From Desulfovibrio sp. (GTDB taxonomy: Bacteria; Desulfobacterota; Desulfovibrionia; Desulfovibrionales; Desulfovibrionaceae), in NCBI RefSeq assembly GCF_014803725.1, contig NZ_JAAVBE010000023.1, positions 69,174 to 121,050 of the forward strand: 51,877 nucleotides of DNA, given 5' to 3'. The translations under genes were made by a program, and so were the position numbers. The notes under the pieces are model-generated. The model searched no databases. It was not told the DNA's origin and saw only the letters and a program-made list of their open reading frames with translations. Of the stretch, positions 7,755-15,714 are shown piece by piece (position 1 is the first letter of the stretch; the number at the start of each line of letters is the position of its first letter).

Positions 7755-9869
7755 TTACTCGGCGCCCACCGTGCCCACGGACTGGAGCCGGATGTCCGCC
7801 GGGATCTCGGCCTGGGAGATGACCGGGACCGTGGGCATGAAGCGCGTGATGAGCTGCGCGAGGTGCGGCCGGACCATGGGGCTCGCCAGGATGACGGGCT
7901 GCCCGTCGGTGTTGACCGCGTTCTCCACGGCCGCGCCGATGTTCTGCATGAGGCGCTGCGCCGCCGCCGGGTTGAGCGACAGGAAGGTGGCGCCGTTGTC
8001 GGTCTGGCGGATGCCCTCCTGCACCATGCGCTCGGCGTTGCCGTTCAGGGTGAGCACCGGCAGCACGCCCTGGCTGTCGAGGTAGGGGCGCACGATGGAG
8101 CGGGAGAGCTTTTCGCGCACATACTCGGCCAGCATTTCGGGGTTCTTCACGCCGCCGCCGAAGTCGCCCAGGGTCTCCACGATGGTCAGCATGTCGCGGA
8201 TGCTCACGTTTTCGCGCACGAGCAGCTGGAGCACCTTCTGGACGCCGCCCAGGCTGATGGTGCCGGGCACGAGGTCCTCCACGGCCTTGGGCGAGTGCTT
8301 GGCCACCGTGTCGAGCAGCCCCTGCACGGCCTGCCGGTCGAGGAAGTCGGCGAGGTGGCGCTTGAACACTTCGGTCAAGTGGGTGGCGATGACCGTCGCC
8401 GGGTCCACCACGGTGTAGCCCGCGAGCATGGCTTCTTCGCGCTGGCTTTCCGGGATCCAGATGGCGGGCAGGTTGAAGGCCGGCTCGCGCGTCTCGATGC
8501 CGCTGATGTGGGTGGTGACGTTGCCCGGGTCCATGGCGAGGAAGTGGTCCACAAGGATCTCCGCCGAAGCCACCTGGTTGCCCTTGATGAGCAGGGAGTA
8601 CTGGCCGGGCTTGAGCTGGAGGTTGTCGCGCAGGTGCAGCGACGGGATGACCACGCCCATGTCGAGGGCGAACTGCCGCCGGATGGAGCGGATGCGGGAG
8701 AGGATGTTGCCGCTCTGCTCTTCGTCCACCAGGGGGATGAGGCCGTAGCCCACCTCGAGCTCGAGGGTGTCGAGGGGCAGCAGGGCCTGCACTTCCTCGG
8801 GGGTGTCGGCAGTGGCCGGGGAGGACGCGCCGCCGCTCTTGGCCTTGGCCTTGGCGTTCTTCTTGCCATCGGCGCCCTCGGCCTCGTCCTTGGCGGAAAC
8901 GCGGGACACGAGGAAGAGCAGCACCGCGAGCACGAGGAAGGGGATGGCCGGGAGGCCGGGCACCAGGGCGAACACCACGAGCACGCCGGAGACCATCTTG
9001 AGCGCCTGGCTGTTGAAGGTGAGCTGCGCCAGGAACTCTTCGCCCATCTTGGCTTCGGAAGCCGCGCGGGAAACGAGCAGGCCGGTGGCCGTGGACACGA
9101 TGATCGACGGGATGGTGGAGACCAGGCCGTCGCCGATGGTCAGCAGGGAATAAGTGGTGAGCGCGGAGCTGAAGTCCATGTCCTTCTGGACCACGCCGAT
9201 GATGATGCCGCCCACGATGTTGACCATGGTGATCATCATGCCCGCGTTCACGTCGCCGGAAACGAATTTACAGGCACCGTCCATGGCGCCGTAGAAGTCC
9301 GCCTCCTTGCGCATGGCCTGGCGGCGGTTGTTGGCTTCTTCCTCGTCGATGAGGCCGGCGTTGAGGTCGGCCTCGATGGCCATCTGCTTGCCCGGCATGG
9401 CGTCCAGGGTGAAGCGGGCCGCCACCTCGGCGATGCGCGTGGTGCCGGCGGTGATGACCGACTTGTTGAGGATGAACATGATCATGAAGATGACGCCGCC
9501 CACCACGTAGCTGCCGCCCACGACGAATTCGCCGAAGGAGCGGATGACGCTGCCCGCGGCTTCGACGCCGGCATCACCGTTGAGCAGGATGAGGCGCGTG
9601 GAGGCCACGTTGAGCGCCAGCCTGAGCAGGGTGGTGATGAGCAAAAGCGAGGGGAAGATGGTGAACTCGAGCGGCGAGTTCATGAACATGGTCGTCACGA
9701 GGACGAGCAGGGAAATGGATATGCTCACGCAGAGCATGATATCCATGAAGAATGTCGGCAGCGGCACCAGCATGACGAAGAGGATGACGACCACGCCCGC
9801 CGCGAGGGCAAGCTCGCCATGCTTGGAAAAGCGGCTGTAATCGAATTGAGGCAGTCCTGTCGTTGCCAT
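7755..9869 (-). CDS. flhA: Flagellar export gate protein FlhA
   Basis: A 704-residue protein of standard length. The N-terminal half has about eight transmembrane helices with the conserved FHIPEP-type segments (LLITTLLRLALNVASTRLIL; FTLDAMPGKQMAIEADLNAG). A charged linker (about 325-360) leads to the cytoplasmic domain with DPATVIATHLTEVFKRH and the conserved RPYLDSQG. It is the ion-conducting gate of the flagellar type III export apparatus and docks export substrates. It begins 57 bases after flhB. Confidence 0.96.
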   Translation of the reverse strand: MATTGLPQFDYSRFSKHGELALAAGVVVILFVMLVPLPTFFMDIMLCVSISISLLVLVTTMFMNSPLEFTIFPSLLLITTLLRLALNVASTRLILLNGDAGVEAAGSVIRSFGEFVVGGSYVVGGVIFMIMFILNKSVITAGTTRIAEVAARFTLDAMPGKQMAIEADLNAGLIDEEEANNRRQAMRKEADFYGAMDGACKFVSGDVNAGMMITMVNIVGGIIIGVVQKDMDFSSALTTYSLLTIGDGLVSTIPSIIVSTATGLLVSRAASEAKMGEEFLAQLTFNSQALKMVSGVLVVFALVPGLPAIPFLVLAVLLFLVSRVSAKDEAEGADGKKNAKAKAKSGGASSPATADTPEEVQALLPLDTLELEVGYGLIPLVDEEQSGNILSRIRSIRRQFALDMGVVIPSLHLRDNLQLKPGQYSLLIKGNQVASAEILVDHFLAMDPGNVTTHISGIETREPAFNLPAIWIPESQREEAMLAGYTVVDPATVIATHLTEVFKRHLADFLDRQAVQGLLDTVAKHSPKAVEDLVPGTISLGGVQKVLQLLVRENVSIRDMLTIVETLGDFGGGVKNPEMLAEYVREKLSRSIVRPYLDSQGVLPVLTLNGNAERMVQEGIRQTDNGATFLSLNPAAAQRLMQNIGAAVENAVNTDGQPVILASPMVRPHLAQLITRFMPTVPVISQAEIPADIRLQSVGTVGAE

Positions 9870-9926
9870 TGTTTTGACACTCCCATCCGTATTTCCGGCC
9901 CGACCCCCCTTCTCCCGGCCTTCCCG

Positions 9927-11003
9927 CTACGCGGCCGCTCTGGGCTTGAGTTTCCAGATGCTGGCGAGCAGGGTGGCCACGGCCTTGTACAGCTCTTCGG
10001 GGATCATGTCACCGATTTCCACTGCTTTATACAAAGCTCGTGCCAAAGGTACATTTTCGCGGATGGGCACGTTGTGCTCCCGGGCCACGGCCTTGATTTT
10101 CTCGGCCAGGTGGTCGGCGCCCTTGGCGAGCACGACCGGCGCCGGGAACTCGTCGGCATTGTAGCGCAGGGCCACGGCGATGTGCGTCGGGTTGGTGACG
10201 ACCACATCGGCCTTGGGCACGTCCTGGAGCATGCGCTGCATCATGACCTGCATCATCTTCTGGCGCTGCTTGTTCTTGATGACCGGGTCGCCGTCGGCCT
10301 GCTTGCGCTCGTCCTTGACCTCGTCTTTGGTCATCTTCATGCCTTCCTTGTAGGCGAAGCGCGACTGCCAGACATCGAAGGCCGTGATGGCGAGGATGGG
10401 CACGAGCGCGTAACAGGCGAGCTTGAAGGCCATCTGGAGCATATAGGCCGCCACGCCCTCGGTGGTGGCATAGTACATGGGCAGGAAGTTTTCATGCTCC
10501 TGCCAGATGATCCAGCCGGGGATGATGCAGAGGATGATGGCGAAAAGCAGGCTCTTGATGGTGCGCAGCGCCGTCTGCGGCGAGAACATCATCTGCTTGA
10601 TGCCCTTGAAGATGTTGAAGCGCTGCCACTTGAACTTGAAGACCTTGGTGGTCCAGAGCTTGCCCACCTGGATGCGCTGGGCGAGGAAGCCCAGGAAGGC
10701 CAGGAAGAGAATGATGGGCATGATGATCTTGCACAGCTCGATCATCAGCTCCTGCGTCAAAACATAGACGTTCTGGGGATTGGGGTCGAATTCCCAGGAA
10801 TGGACGAGAAAACGGCGGAACACGGCCTTGATGGAGTCGGCCATGGGGCCGATCCAGACCGAGAGCGCCATCATGCCGCCGGCAAGGCTCACGGCCTTGC
10901 CAAGCTCCGCAGACTTGGGAACATTGCCCTCTTCGCGCTGCTTTTTTACGCGCTTGGGCGTTGCTTCTTCTGTTCTGCTTGGGTCTTTCTGGGCTCCGAA
11001 CAT
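9927..11003 (-). CDS. flhB: Flagellar export substrate-specificity switch protein FlhB
   Basis: A 358-residue protein opening with KDPSRTEEATPKRVKKQREE, the conserved FlhB N-terminus, then four transmembrane helices. The C-terminal cytoplasmic domain contains the autocleavage site NPTH in VVTNPTHIAVALRY, then FPAPVVLAKGAD. FlhB cuts itself at NPTH to switch export from rod/hook to filament substrates. A strong Shine-Dalgarno sequence precedes the ATG. It is the first gene of the block, with a sigma54 promoter upstream. Confidence 0.96.
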   Translation of the reverse strand: MFGAQKDPSRTEEATPKRVKKQREEGNVPKSAELGKAVSLAGGMMALSVWIGPMADSIKAVFRRFLVHSWEFDPNPQNVYVLTQELMIELCKIIMPIILFLAFLGFLAQRIQVGKLWTTKVFKFKWQRFNIFKGIKQMMFSPQTALRTIKSLLFAIILCIIPGWIIWQEHENFLPMYYATTEGVAAYMLQMAFKLACYALVPILAITAFDVWQSRFAYKEGMKMTKDEVKDERKQADGDPVIKNKQRQKMMQVMMQRMLQDVPKADVVVTNPTHIAVALRYNADEFPAPVVLAKGADHLAEKIKAVAREHNVPIRENVPLARALYKAVEIGDMIPEELYKAVATLLASIWKLKPRAAA

Positions 11004-11069
11004 CCGCTCCCCCTTTCATTGACGGTAAGCCCGCATGCCGCGGGCGCCGCCGGGTGTCGCCAAGGGGAT

Positions 11070-11086
11070 AGCAAGAAGGGTGCCAG
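11070..11086 (-). promoter_or_regulatory. Predicted sigma54 (-24/-12) promoter for flhB
   Basis: The minus strand reads CTGGCACCCTTCTTGCT. It matches the TGGCAC-N5-TTGC consensus exactly, with ten bases between the GG and GC pairs. The predicted start is near 11059, about 56 bases before the flhB ATG. The same class of site precedes flhF. Confidence 0.75.
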
Positions 11087-11127
11087 CGATTTGAGACGCC
11101 CCGCTGGGCGCGTGGCGGCGGCTGCCC

Positions 11128-12099
11128 CTACACGAGGTCAGGGTCCATGGGCATGCGCTCCCAGAAGATGCGGCCCTTCTTGCGGAACTTGCGCAAAAGG
11201 ACGTACACGCTCCCCGGGCCGCCGTCATGCGGCCTTGCCGTGCAAAACGCGAGCACCACGCGCTTGAACGGCTCCTGGGTGAGCCAGAGCTGGAGCTTTT
11301 CCCGCAACACGGCCTGCCCCTGCGGGGAATTGCGGCCCCGCCCCGGCACCACGAGCACCACGCGCAGACTCTTGAACCACGCGCCGCGCATGAAGTCGCG
11401 CAGGGCCTCGAATGCCTGGACGGAATTGAGGCCGTGCAGGTCGAGATGCGCCTCGGGGCTCAGACCTCCGGCGCGCAGGCGCCCCATGATGAGCGGGTCG
11501 AGCCCGACCACATGGCCTTCCAGATACTCGTCGGAGTGGGAGACGGCGAATTCCAGCGTGCCTTCCATGAGCTCGCGAAAGCTGAGCCCGCTTGCCGGGG
11601 GCGGCGTGGCCGTTTCCGTCACGGGCGCCACCTCGCGGCCGCGCCCGGCGAGCGGCCGGGCATCGCCCATGGCGCGCAAAAAGGCCGCGCTCTCCTCGTC
11701 TTCAGCAGGGGCCCGGGGCTCGGGCGCCCTGTCCACGCTCTCCGCAAGCGGAGCGGCGGCCGCGGCCGCAGCCTGCGCCTGTTGCGCGCGGGCGCGGCGC
11801 CGCTTTTTCGGGCTCGACACCTCGTCCAGGGCGCCCGTGTCCGCCAGGCGAAAGCCGCCCCGAGCGCCGGTCTCCGCAGGTTTCACGCGGCTCATGGCGG
11901 CCATGAACAACGCCGCATCCTCGGGGTCGGTGTCCTCGGGCGCCACAGCTTTGGCCCGGGAGGCCTTGGGCGTGCGAACCGTAGGGCCGGCCGCCGCACC
12001 AGCCTTCCCGCCCGCGCCCTGCCCCCTCTTGGCGGGATAGCGCGCCGCATCGAGCTTGCGGAAAGGATTGTCGGAAAATTCGTCAGTGTCGGACATCAT
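11128..12099 (-). CDS. Smr-domain protein
   Basis: A 323-residue protein. The first 200 residues are low-complexity, Ala/Arg/Pro-rich and probably disordered. The C-terminal 90 residues form a Smr domain: LDLHGLNSVQAFEALRDF carries the LDLHG motif, LVVPGRGRNSPQG corresponds to the HGxG-type loop, and ARPHDGGPGSVYVLLR is the closing motif. Smr domains bind or cleave nucleic acid, including at stalled ribosomes in some bacteria. Two adjacent ATG codons (12099 and 12096) are possible starts. A terminator lies just upstream, so it is probably transcribed separately from secG. Confidence 0.85.
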   Translation of the reverse strand: MMSDTDEFSDNPFRKLDAARYPAKRGQGAGGKAGAAAGPTVRTPKASRAKAVAPEDTDPEDAALFMAAMSRVKPAETGARGGFRLADTGALDEVSSPKKRRRARAQQAQAAAAAAAPLAESVDRAPEPRAPAEDEESAAFLRAMGDARPLAGRGREVAPVTETATPPPASGLSFRELMEGTLEFAVSHSDEYLEGHVVGLDPLIMGRLRAGGLSPEAHLDLHGLNSVQAFEALRDFMRGAWFKSLRVVLVVPGRGRNSPQGQAVLREKLQLWLTQEPFKRVVLAFCTARPHDGGPGSVYVLLRKFRKKGRIFWERMPMDPDLV

Positions 12100-12129
12100 G
12101 TCTCCCCTCTCCCCCCTTCCTGGCCCATG

Positions 12130-12159
12130 AAAAAAGCCGCGGCAATGCCACGGCTTTTT
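12130..12159 (-). terminator. Terminator after secG (possibly bidirectional)
   Basis: Arms 12131-12142 and 12148-12159 (AAAAAGCCGCGG and CCACGGCTTTTT) pair around a 5-base loop with one mismatch. The stem ends in a T run on the minus strand. It falls 20 bases after the secG stop. Confidence 0.75.
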
Positions 12160-12179
12160 CTTGGCTGAAATGGTTGGGC

Positions 12180-12611
12180 CTAGGGCTTTTGCGGGGCCGT
12201 TGTGCCGGCTGCCGCGTCTTGCGCGGGTTTTTCAGCCGGGGCTGCGCCCGCGGCAGGGGCCTTGGCGTCAGGAGTCTTGGCGTCAGGAGCCTTGGGGGCT
12301 GCCGCTTCAGGCGCGGCCGGGGCCGTGTGCGCCGGGGCCTCGGGCTCCTCGATCTTCACGTTGAGGATGGTGGACTCGTTGCTGGGCCGGGCGCTCGTCA
12401 CATAGGTATAGCTCAGGGACGTGATGACAAAGATGATGGCCATGAGCGTCGTGAGCTTGGCGAGGATGCCGCCGGCCCCGCTGCTGCCGAAGACCGAGGT
12501 GTTGCCGCCGCCAAAGATGACGCCCATGCCCTCCTTGCCCGACTGGAGCAGGATGAGGATGACGAGCAGGACGCAGACAATGATATGCAGTGTGAGAATA
12601 AGGGTCTGCAC
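12180..12611 (-). CDS. secG: Preprotein translocase subunit SecG with Ala/Pro-rich tail
   Basis: A 143-residue protein using a GTG start at 12611, chosen because GGGAGGA lies a few bases upstream and the family N-terminus (VQTLILTLHIIVCVLLVILI) begins there. SecG hallmarks are two transmembrane helices flanking LLQSGKEGMGVIFGGGN and the GAGGILAKLT loop. It assists the SecYEG channel. The last 60 residues are a low-complexity Ala/Pro/Lys/Asp tail with a 15-base tandem repeat (12261-12290) encoding PDAK units. The family norm is about 75-120 residues. It follows tpiA by 90 bases. Confidence 0.92.
   Translation of the reverse strand: MQTLILTLHIIVCVLLVILILLQSGKEGMGVIFGGGNTSVFGSSGAGGILAKLTTLMAIIFVITSLSYTYVTSARPSNESTILNVKIEEPEAPAHTAPAAPEAAAPKAPDAKTPDAKAPAAGAAPAEKPAQDAAAGTTAPQKP
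12261..12290. repeat. 15-base tandem repeat in secG
   Basis: Two copies of CTTGGCGTCAGGAGT/C lie at 12261-12275 and 12276-12290, with a degenerate third start at 12291. They encode APDAK/TPDAK on the minus strand. This is a likely slippage site that can change tail length. Confidence 0.7.
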
Positions 12612-12701
12612 AAATTCCTCCCGGCCCGCGGCACGACCGGCCAGTACCATGACGGGCCGGGGCCATGCCGCGGGGCGCGCCGGCACCCGCGCTTTGGCAG
12701 G

Positions 12702-13466
12702 TCACGCGCCCAGAATCTGGAGAAAGCTCTTGGCTTCCAAAGAAGCGCCTCCTACCAGAAGACCGTCCACGTTGTCAAGGTTAATGAGCGCGCCGGCGTT
12801 GTCGGGCTTGACGCTGCCGCCGTAGAGGATGGGCAGGTCCTGCGCGGCCACGCCGAGGATATTGGTGAGGATGTTGCGCGTGACGAGGTGCGCGTCCAGC
12901 ACTTCCGCCGGGCCCGCCACCTTGCCCGTGCCGATGGCCCACACAGGCTCGTAGGCGATGGCGAAGCTCCCGGCGAGCTTGGCGCGCAGGGTGGCGTCCA
13001 TGGGCTCGATGGCGGTCTTGAGCTGGCGCTCGAGCACATCGTGCAACTGCCCGGCCTCGCGCTCCTCAAGGGTCTCGCCCACGCAGAGCATGACCTTGAA
13101 GCCTTTTTCGAGGCCATAGGCCGTCTTGCGGGCCACCAGGGCGTCGGATTCGTCAAAAATGTGACGGCGCTCGGAATGGCCGGTGAGCAGCCACTGGCCG
13201 CCGGCGTCGCGCACCATGGCCGGCGAGATCTCGCCGGTGAAGGCGCCCTGCTCCTCGGGGTAGAAGTTCTGGGCGCCCACCTCAAGGTTTTTCACCCCGG
13301 CCACGGCGTCGGCCACCACGGCGAGGTCGGTGAAGGGCGCGAACACCACGGCGAGGCGCTCGAGGGGCGTTCCGCCCTTGAGGGCCAGCGCCAGTTCCGC
13401 GGCCGTCTCTCCAGCCTGCGGGCGGATCTTGTGCATCTTCCAGTTGGCGGCGATGATCTTCTGCAT
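12702..13466 (-). CDS. tpiA: Triosephosphate isomerase
   Basis: A 254-residue TIM barrel of standard length. All active-site motifs are present: the lysine in AANWKMHK, the histidine in LLTGHSERR, the glutamate in AYEPVWAIGTGK and the phosphate-binding LYGGSVKPDN. It interconverts dihydroxyacetone phosphate and glyceraldehyde 3-phosphate. The ATG at 13466 follows a clear AAGGAG site; a longer frame upstream is rejected. It lies 35 bases after rimI and before secG. Confidence 0.97.
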   Translation of the reverse strand: MQKIIAANWKMHKIRPQAGETAAELALALKGGTPLERLAVVFAPFTDLAVVADAVAGVKNLEVGAQNFYPEEQGAFTGEISPAMVRDAGGQWLLTGHSERRHIFDESDALVARKTAYGLEKGFKVMLCVGETLEEREAGQLHDVLERQLKTAIEPMDATLRAKLAGSFAIAYEPVWAIGTGKVAGPAEVLDAHLVTRNILTNILGVAAQDLPILYGGSVKPDNAGALINLDNVDGLLVGGASLEAKSFLQILGA

Positions 13467-13501
13467 GGGGCTCTCCTTTGTGACCTGATGGGGCGCGCGC
13501 C

Positions 13502-14032
13502 TCAGGCCGGGGCGCGGGCCGCTGGTTCGGCAAGGGGGCATTCGAGCACGAGGGCGTCCTCGCCCGTATCCGCATAATAGCGGCGGCGGCGCCCGGTCGC
13601 GCTAAAGCCGCTCGCCCGGTAGAGGGCCAGCGCCGGGGCGTTGCCCTCGCGCACCTCGAGAATCGCTTTTTGCATACCCATTTTGCGCCCGGCTTGCAAG
13701 GCCAGCAGGAGCAGACGACGCCCGCAGCCCCGGCGCCGCGCGGCCGGCTCCACCGCGAGATTGAGTATTTCCAGTTCCCCGCAAGGGGCGTAGGATGGGT
13801 GGGCCGACGCGCCGATGTGATAGAGGGAGATATAGGCCAAAAGGCGCGGCCCGCTCCAGAGGCCGAAGGCCGCGAAGGCCGGCTGGCCGAAGGCGGCGCG
13901 GCATTGCTCCTCGCTCCACGGGAGCGTGAAGCAGCGGCGCTCCAGCTCCCACACGGCGCGGGCGCTCGCCGCGTCAAGCCGCCGCGCGTCAAGCTCCGCC
14001 GCGGTTTTTGCCGTTTCTTCAGGAGAAACCAT
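13502..14032 (-). CDS. rimI: Ribosomal protein bS18-type N-acetyltransferase RimI
   Basis: A 176-residue GNAT protein. CFTLPWSEEQCRAAF at the N-terminus is typical of RimI. ELEILNLAVEPAARRRGCGR is the acetyl-CoA-binding motif A with the RxxGxG turn. EVREGNAPALALYRASGF is the conserved C-terminal part. RimI acetylates the N-terminus of a ribosomal protein, though bacterial homologues can be broader. The ATG at 14032 shares two bases with the ATG of the divergent Nudix-like gene (CATG). Confidence 0.88.
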   Translation of the reverse strand: MVSPEETAKTAAELDARRLDAASARAVWELERRCFTLPWSEEQCRAAFGQPAFAAFGLWSGPRLLAYISLYHIGASAHPSYAPCGELEILNLAVEPAARRRGCGRRLLLLALQAGRKMGMQKAILEVREGNAPALALYRASGFSATGRRRRYYADTGEDALVLECPLAEPAARAPA

Positions 14033-14588
14033 GTCCCAGAGCTCCCCTTTGCCGCCTCTCCGTCTGCCGCCGCAGTCCCCGGGCCCCACGCTGCGGGAGG
14101 TGGTGGACGTGGCCGACCGCCCGCTCTGCCTGCTGCCGGAAGCCGTGCTCCTCAGACAGGGCTTGCGCCACCGCGCGGTCGCCCTCATCCTGCGCGACAC
14201 CTCGGGCCGCGCGCTCCTCAGGCCGGGCGCGGACGGCTGGGACTTTTCCTCCCGGGCGCTCCCTCAGGCCATGGAGGCCACGGAAGATTGCTGCCAGCGG
14301 CTCCTTGAGACGGAATGGAACCTCGCCGGCCTCGCTCCGCGCGTGCTCCGCCGGGTGGACGCCTGCGCCGACACCGGCATGGCCTTCTTGACCATTTTCA
14401 CGGCGCGCATCCCTGCGGCGACTGCCCGGGAAATGGCGCTTCCCGGCGTGCTCGCGCCGGATGGCCTGCCCCTGGTGGACGCGGTGGAGCTTGCGGGCCT
14501 CGCGGAGCAGGACCCGCCCATCCTCGCGCCGCTTTTGCGCCACGCCGTGCGCGCCGGATGGCTCACGGAGCAGCGAGTGGAAAGCTGA
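14031..14588 (+). CDS. Nudix-fold protein with degenerate Nudix box
   Basis: A 185-residue protein from the ATG at 14031, which is preceded by AGGAGA. The early region (LRQGLRHRAVALILRDTSGR) resembles Nudix enzymes of the isopentenyl-diphosphate isomerase/YfcD type, with WDFSSRALPQAMEATEDCC aligning to the Nudix box. The catalytic REXXEEXG residues are not kept: the segment reads RLLETEWNLAG. Hydrolase activity is therefore doubtful and the protein may only bind a nucleotide. It lies head to head with rimI and ends 34 bases before repeat copy B. Confidence 0.6.
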   Translation: MSQSSPLPPLRLPPQSPGPTLREVVDVADRPLCLLPEAVLLRQGLRHRAVALILRDTSGRALLRPGADGWDFSSRALPQAMEATEDCCQRLLETEWNLAGLAPRVLRRVDACADTGMAFLTIFTARIPAATAREMALPGVLAPDGLPLVDAVELAGLAEQDPPILAPLLRHAVRAGWLTEQRVES

Positions 14589-14621
14589 GCGCGGCTTTCT
14601 CTGAAGTTGGTGCTACGGTGC

Positions 14622-14838
14622 TGCGCCTGCTTGCGTGCCTATCTAATGCCGAAATTATCCGTCAAAAACAGCCTTTTTGCTGCTTGCTGCGTCAGAAAAA
14701 AATTTCCTCGGTCGAGTACTTGAGTACACTCCCTTCGGAAATTATTTTCTTCCTTGCAAGCAGCAAAAAATCTTATTTTTTAGGATTCTTCCGGCACCAG
14801 CACCCGTCTTCCGCTTCGCTCCAGACGGACGATGGAAT
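14622..14838 (-). repeat. Dispersed structured repeat, copy B
   Basis: This is nearly identical to the core of copy A but on the opposite strand, in the convergent gap between the Nudix-like gene and suhB. Arms TTTTTGCTGCTTGC (14674-14687) and GCAAGCAGCAAAAA (14756-14769) pair perfectly over 14 bases. The terminal hairpin uses 14804-14809 with 14823-14828. It shares the tail (to the TGCGCC at 14622) with copy A, but lacks copy A's extra hairpin domain. Short frames translated through it are not genes. Confidence 0.85.
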
Positions 14839-14871
14839 AGTCCTCACTCCGAGATATAACTGCGCAAAAAG

Positions 14872-15696
14872 CTACATACGCTCCACCGTCGGCCCCAACA
14901 GCGCCACCATGGGCTGATGCAGGGGGCCATTCGTCGCCAGCAGGGCATCGCCGAAGCGGAAGGGCGCGCCGTCAAGGCCGCTTACCGAGCCCCCGGCCTC
15001 CTCGACCAGGAGCCAGCCCGCGGCGAGGTCCCAGGGCTTGAGCCAGTCTTCATAAAATACGTCCAGCCGCCCCGCGGCCACGAAGGCGAGGTCCAGCGCG
15101 GCCGAGCCCAGGCGCCGGATGCCCTGCGTGGCCGGGAGCACCCGCGCGAGCCGCTCGAGCACGAGCTCGAGCCGCCCCGCAAGCTCGTAGGGAAAGCCCG
15201 TGCAGGCCAGCGCATCCGTGAGCGCCGCCGCGCGGGACACGGCGATGCGCCGCCCGTTGAGGAAGGCCCCCTCCCCGCGCAGGGCCGAGAAGCATTCGCC
15301 CTCCGGCCCGAGCATGGGCCCGTTCACCACGCCGAGCTGCACCGCGCCATCCGCCCACAGGGCCACGGAAGTGCTCACCTGCCCAAGCCGGTGCACGAAG
15401 TTGGTGGTGCCGTCCACCGGATCGATGATCCAGCAGGGGCCGGAGTCCGCGGCAGGCCCCTCGGGCGCGCTGCTCTCCTCGGCGAGAAAGGCCGAGCCGG
15501 GCAAAAGCCGCGCCAGCCCCTCCTTGAGGAAGGCCTCCACGGCGAGGTCCGTATCCGTCACAAGGTCGACGGCGCCCTTGTGCGTGACCTGGCTTGGGGC
15601 CGCCCAGCGCTCGCGGATCATGGCGCCCGCCTGGCGCACGAGGCGCACACATCCCTCAAGCAGTGCGGCCGCGTCGCGGCCTGCGATCTCCTTCAT
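14872..15696 (-). CDS. suhB: Inositol-1-monophosphatase family protein
   Basis: A 274-residue protein of standard length. The metal-binding signatures are complete: FLAEESS, WIIDPVDGTTNFVH and the C-terminal PWDLAAGWLLVEEAGG. TDTDLAVE is the other conserved N-terminal motif. Members remove phosphate from inositol-1-phosphate or related sugar phosphates with magnesium; SuhB homologues also take part in rRNA antitermination. It is the last gene of the GAF-mreB-suhB operon (18 bases after mreB). The exact substrate is unproven. Confidence 0.9.
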   Translation of the reverse strand: MKEIAGRDAAALLEGCVRLVRQAGAMIRERWAAPSQVTHKGAVDLVTDTDLAVEAFLKEGLARLLPGSAFLAEESSAPEGPAADSGPCWIIDPVDGTTNFVHRLGQVSTSVALWADGAVQLGVVNGPMLGPEGECFSALRGEGAFLNGRRIAVSRAAALTDALACTGFPYELAGRLELVLERLARVLPATQGIRRLGSAALDLAFVAAGRLDVFYEDWLKPWDLAAGWLLVEEAGGSVSGLDGAPFRFGDALLATNGPLHQPMVALLGPTVERM

Positions 15697-15714
15697 GCCG
15701 GAACCCTGCCGATT

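Noticed and set aside
14622..14838. Insertion sequence or transposase remnant
   Set aside because: No transposase-like frame and no clear target-site duplication at any copy; a non-autonomous element remains possible.
14677..14859. Short frames within the repeats with similar products in copies B and C (for example starting MLLAASEKNFLG and MLRAASEKNFLG)
   Set aside because: Their similarity comes from the nucleotide repeat itself; there is no ribosome site, and the changes preserve stem pairing rather than protein sequence.
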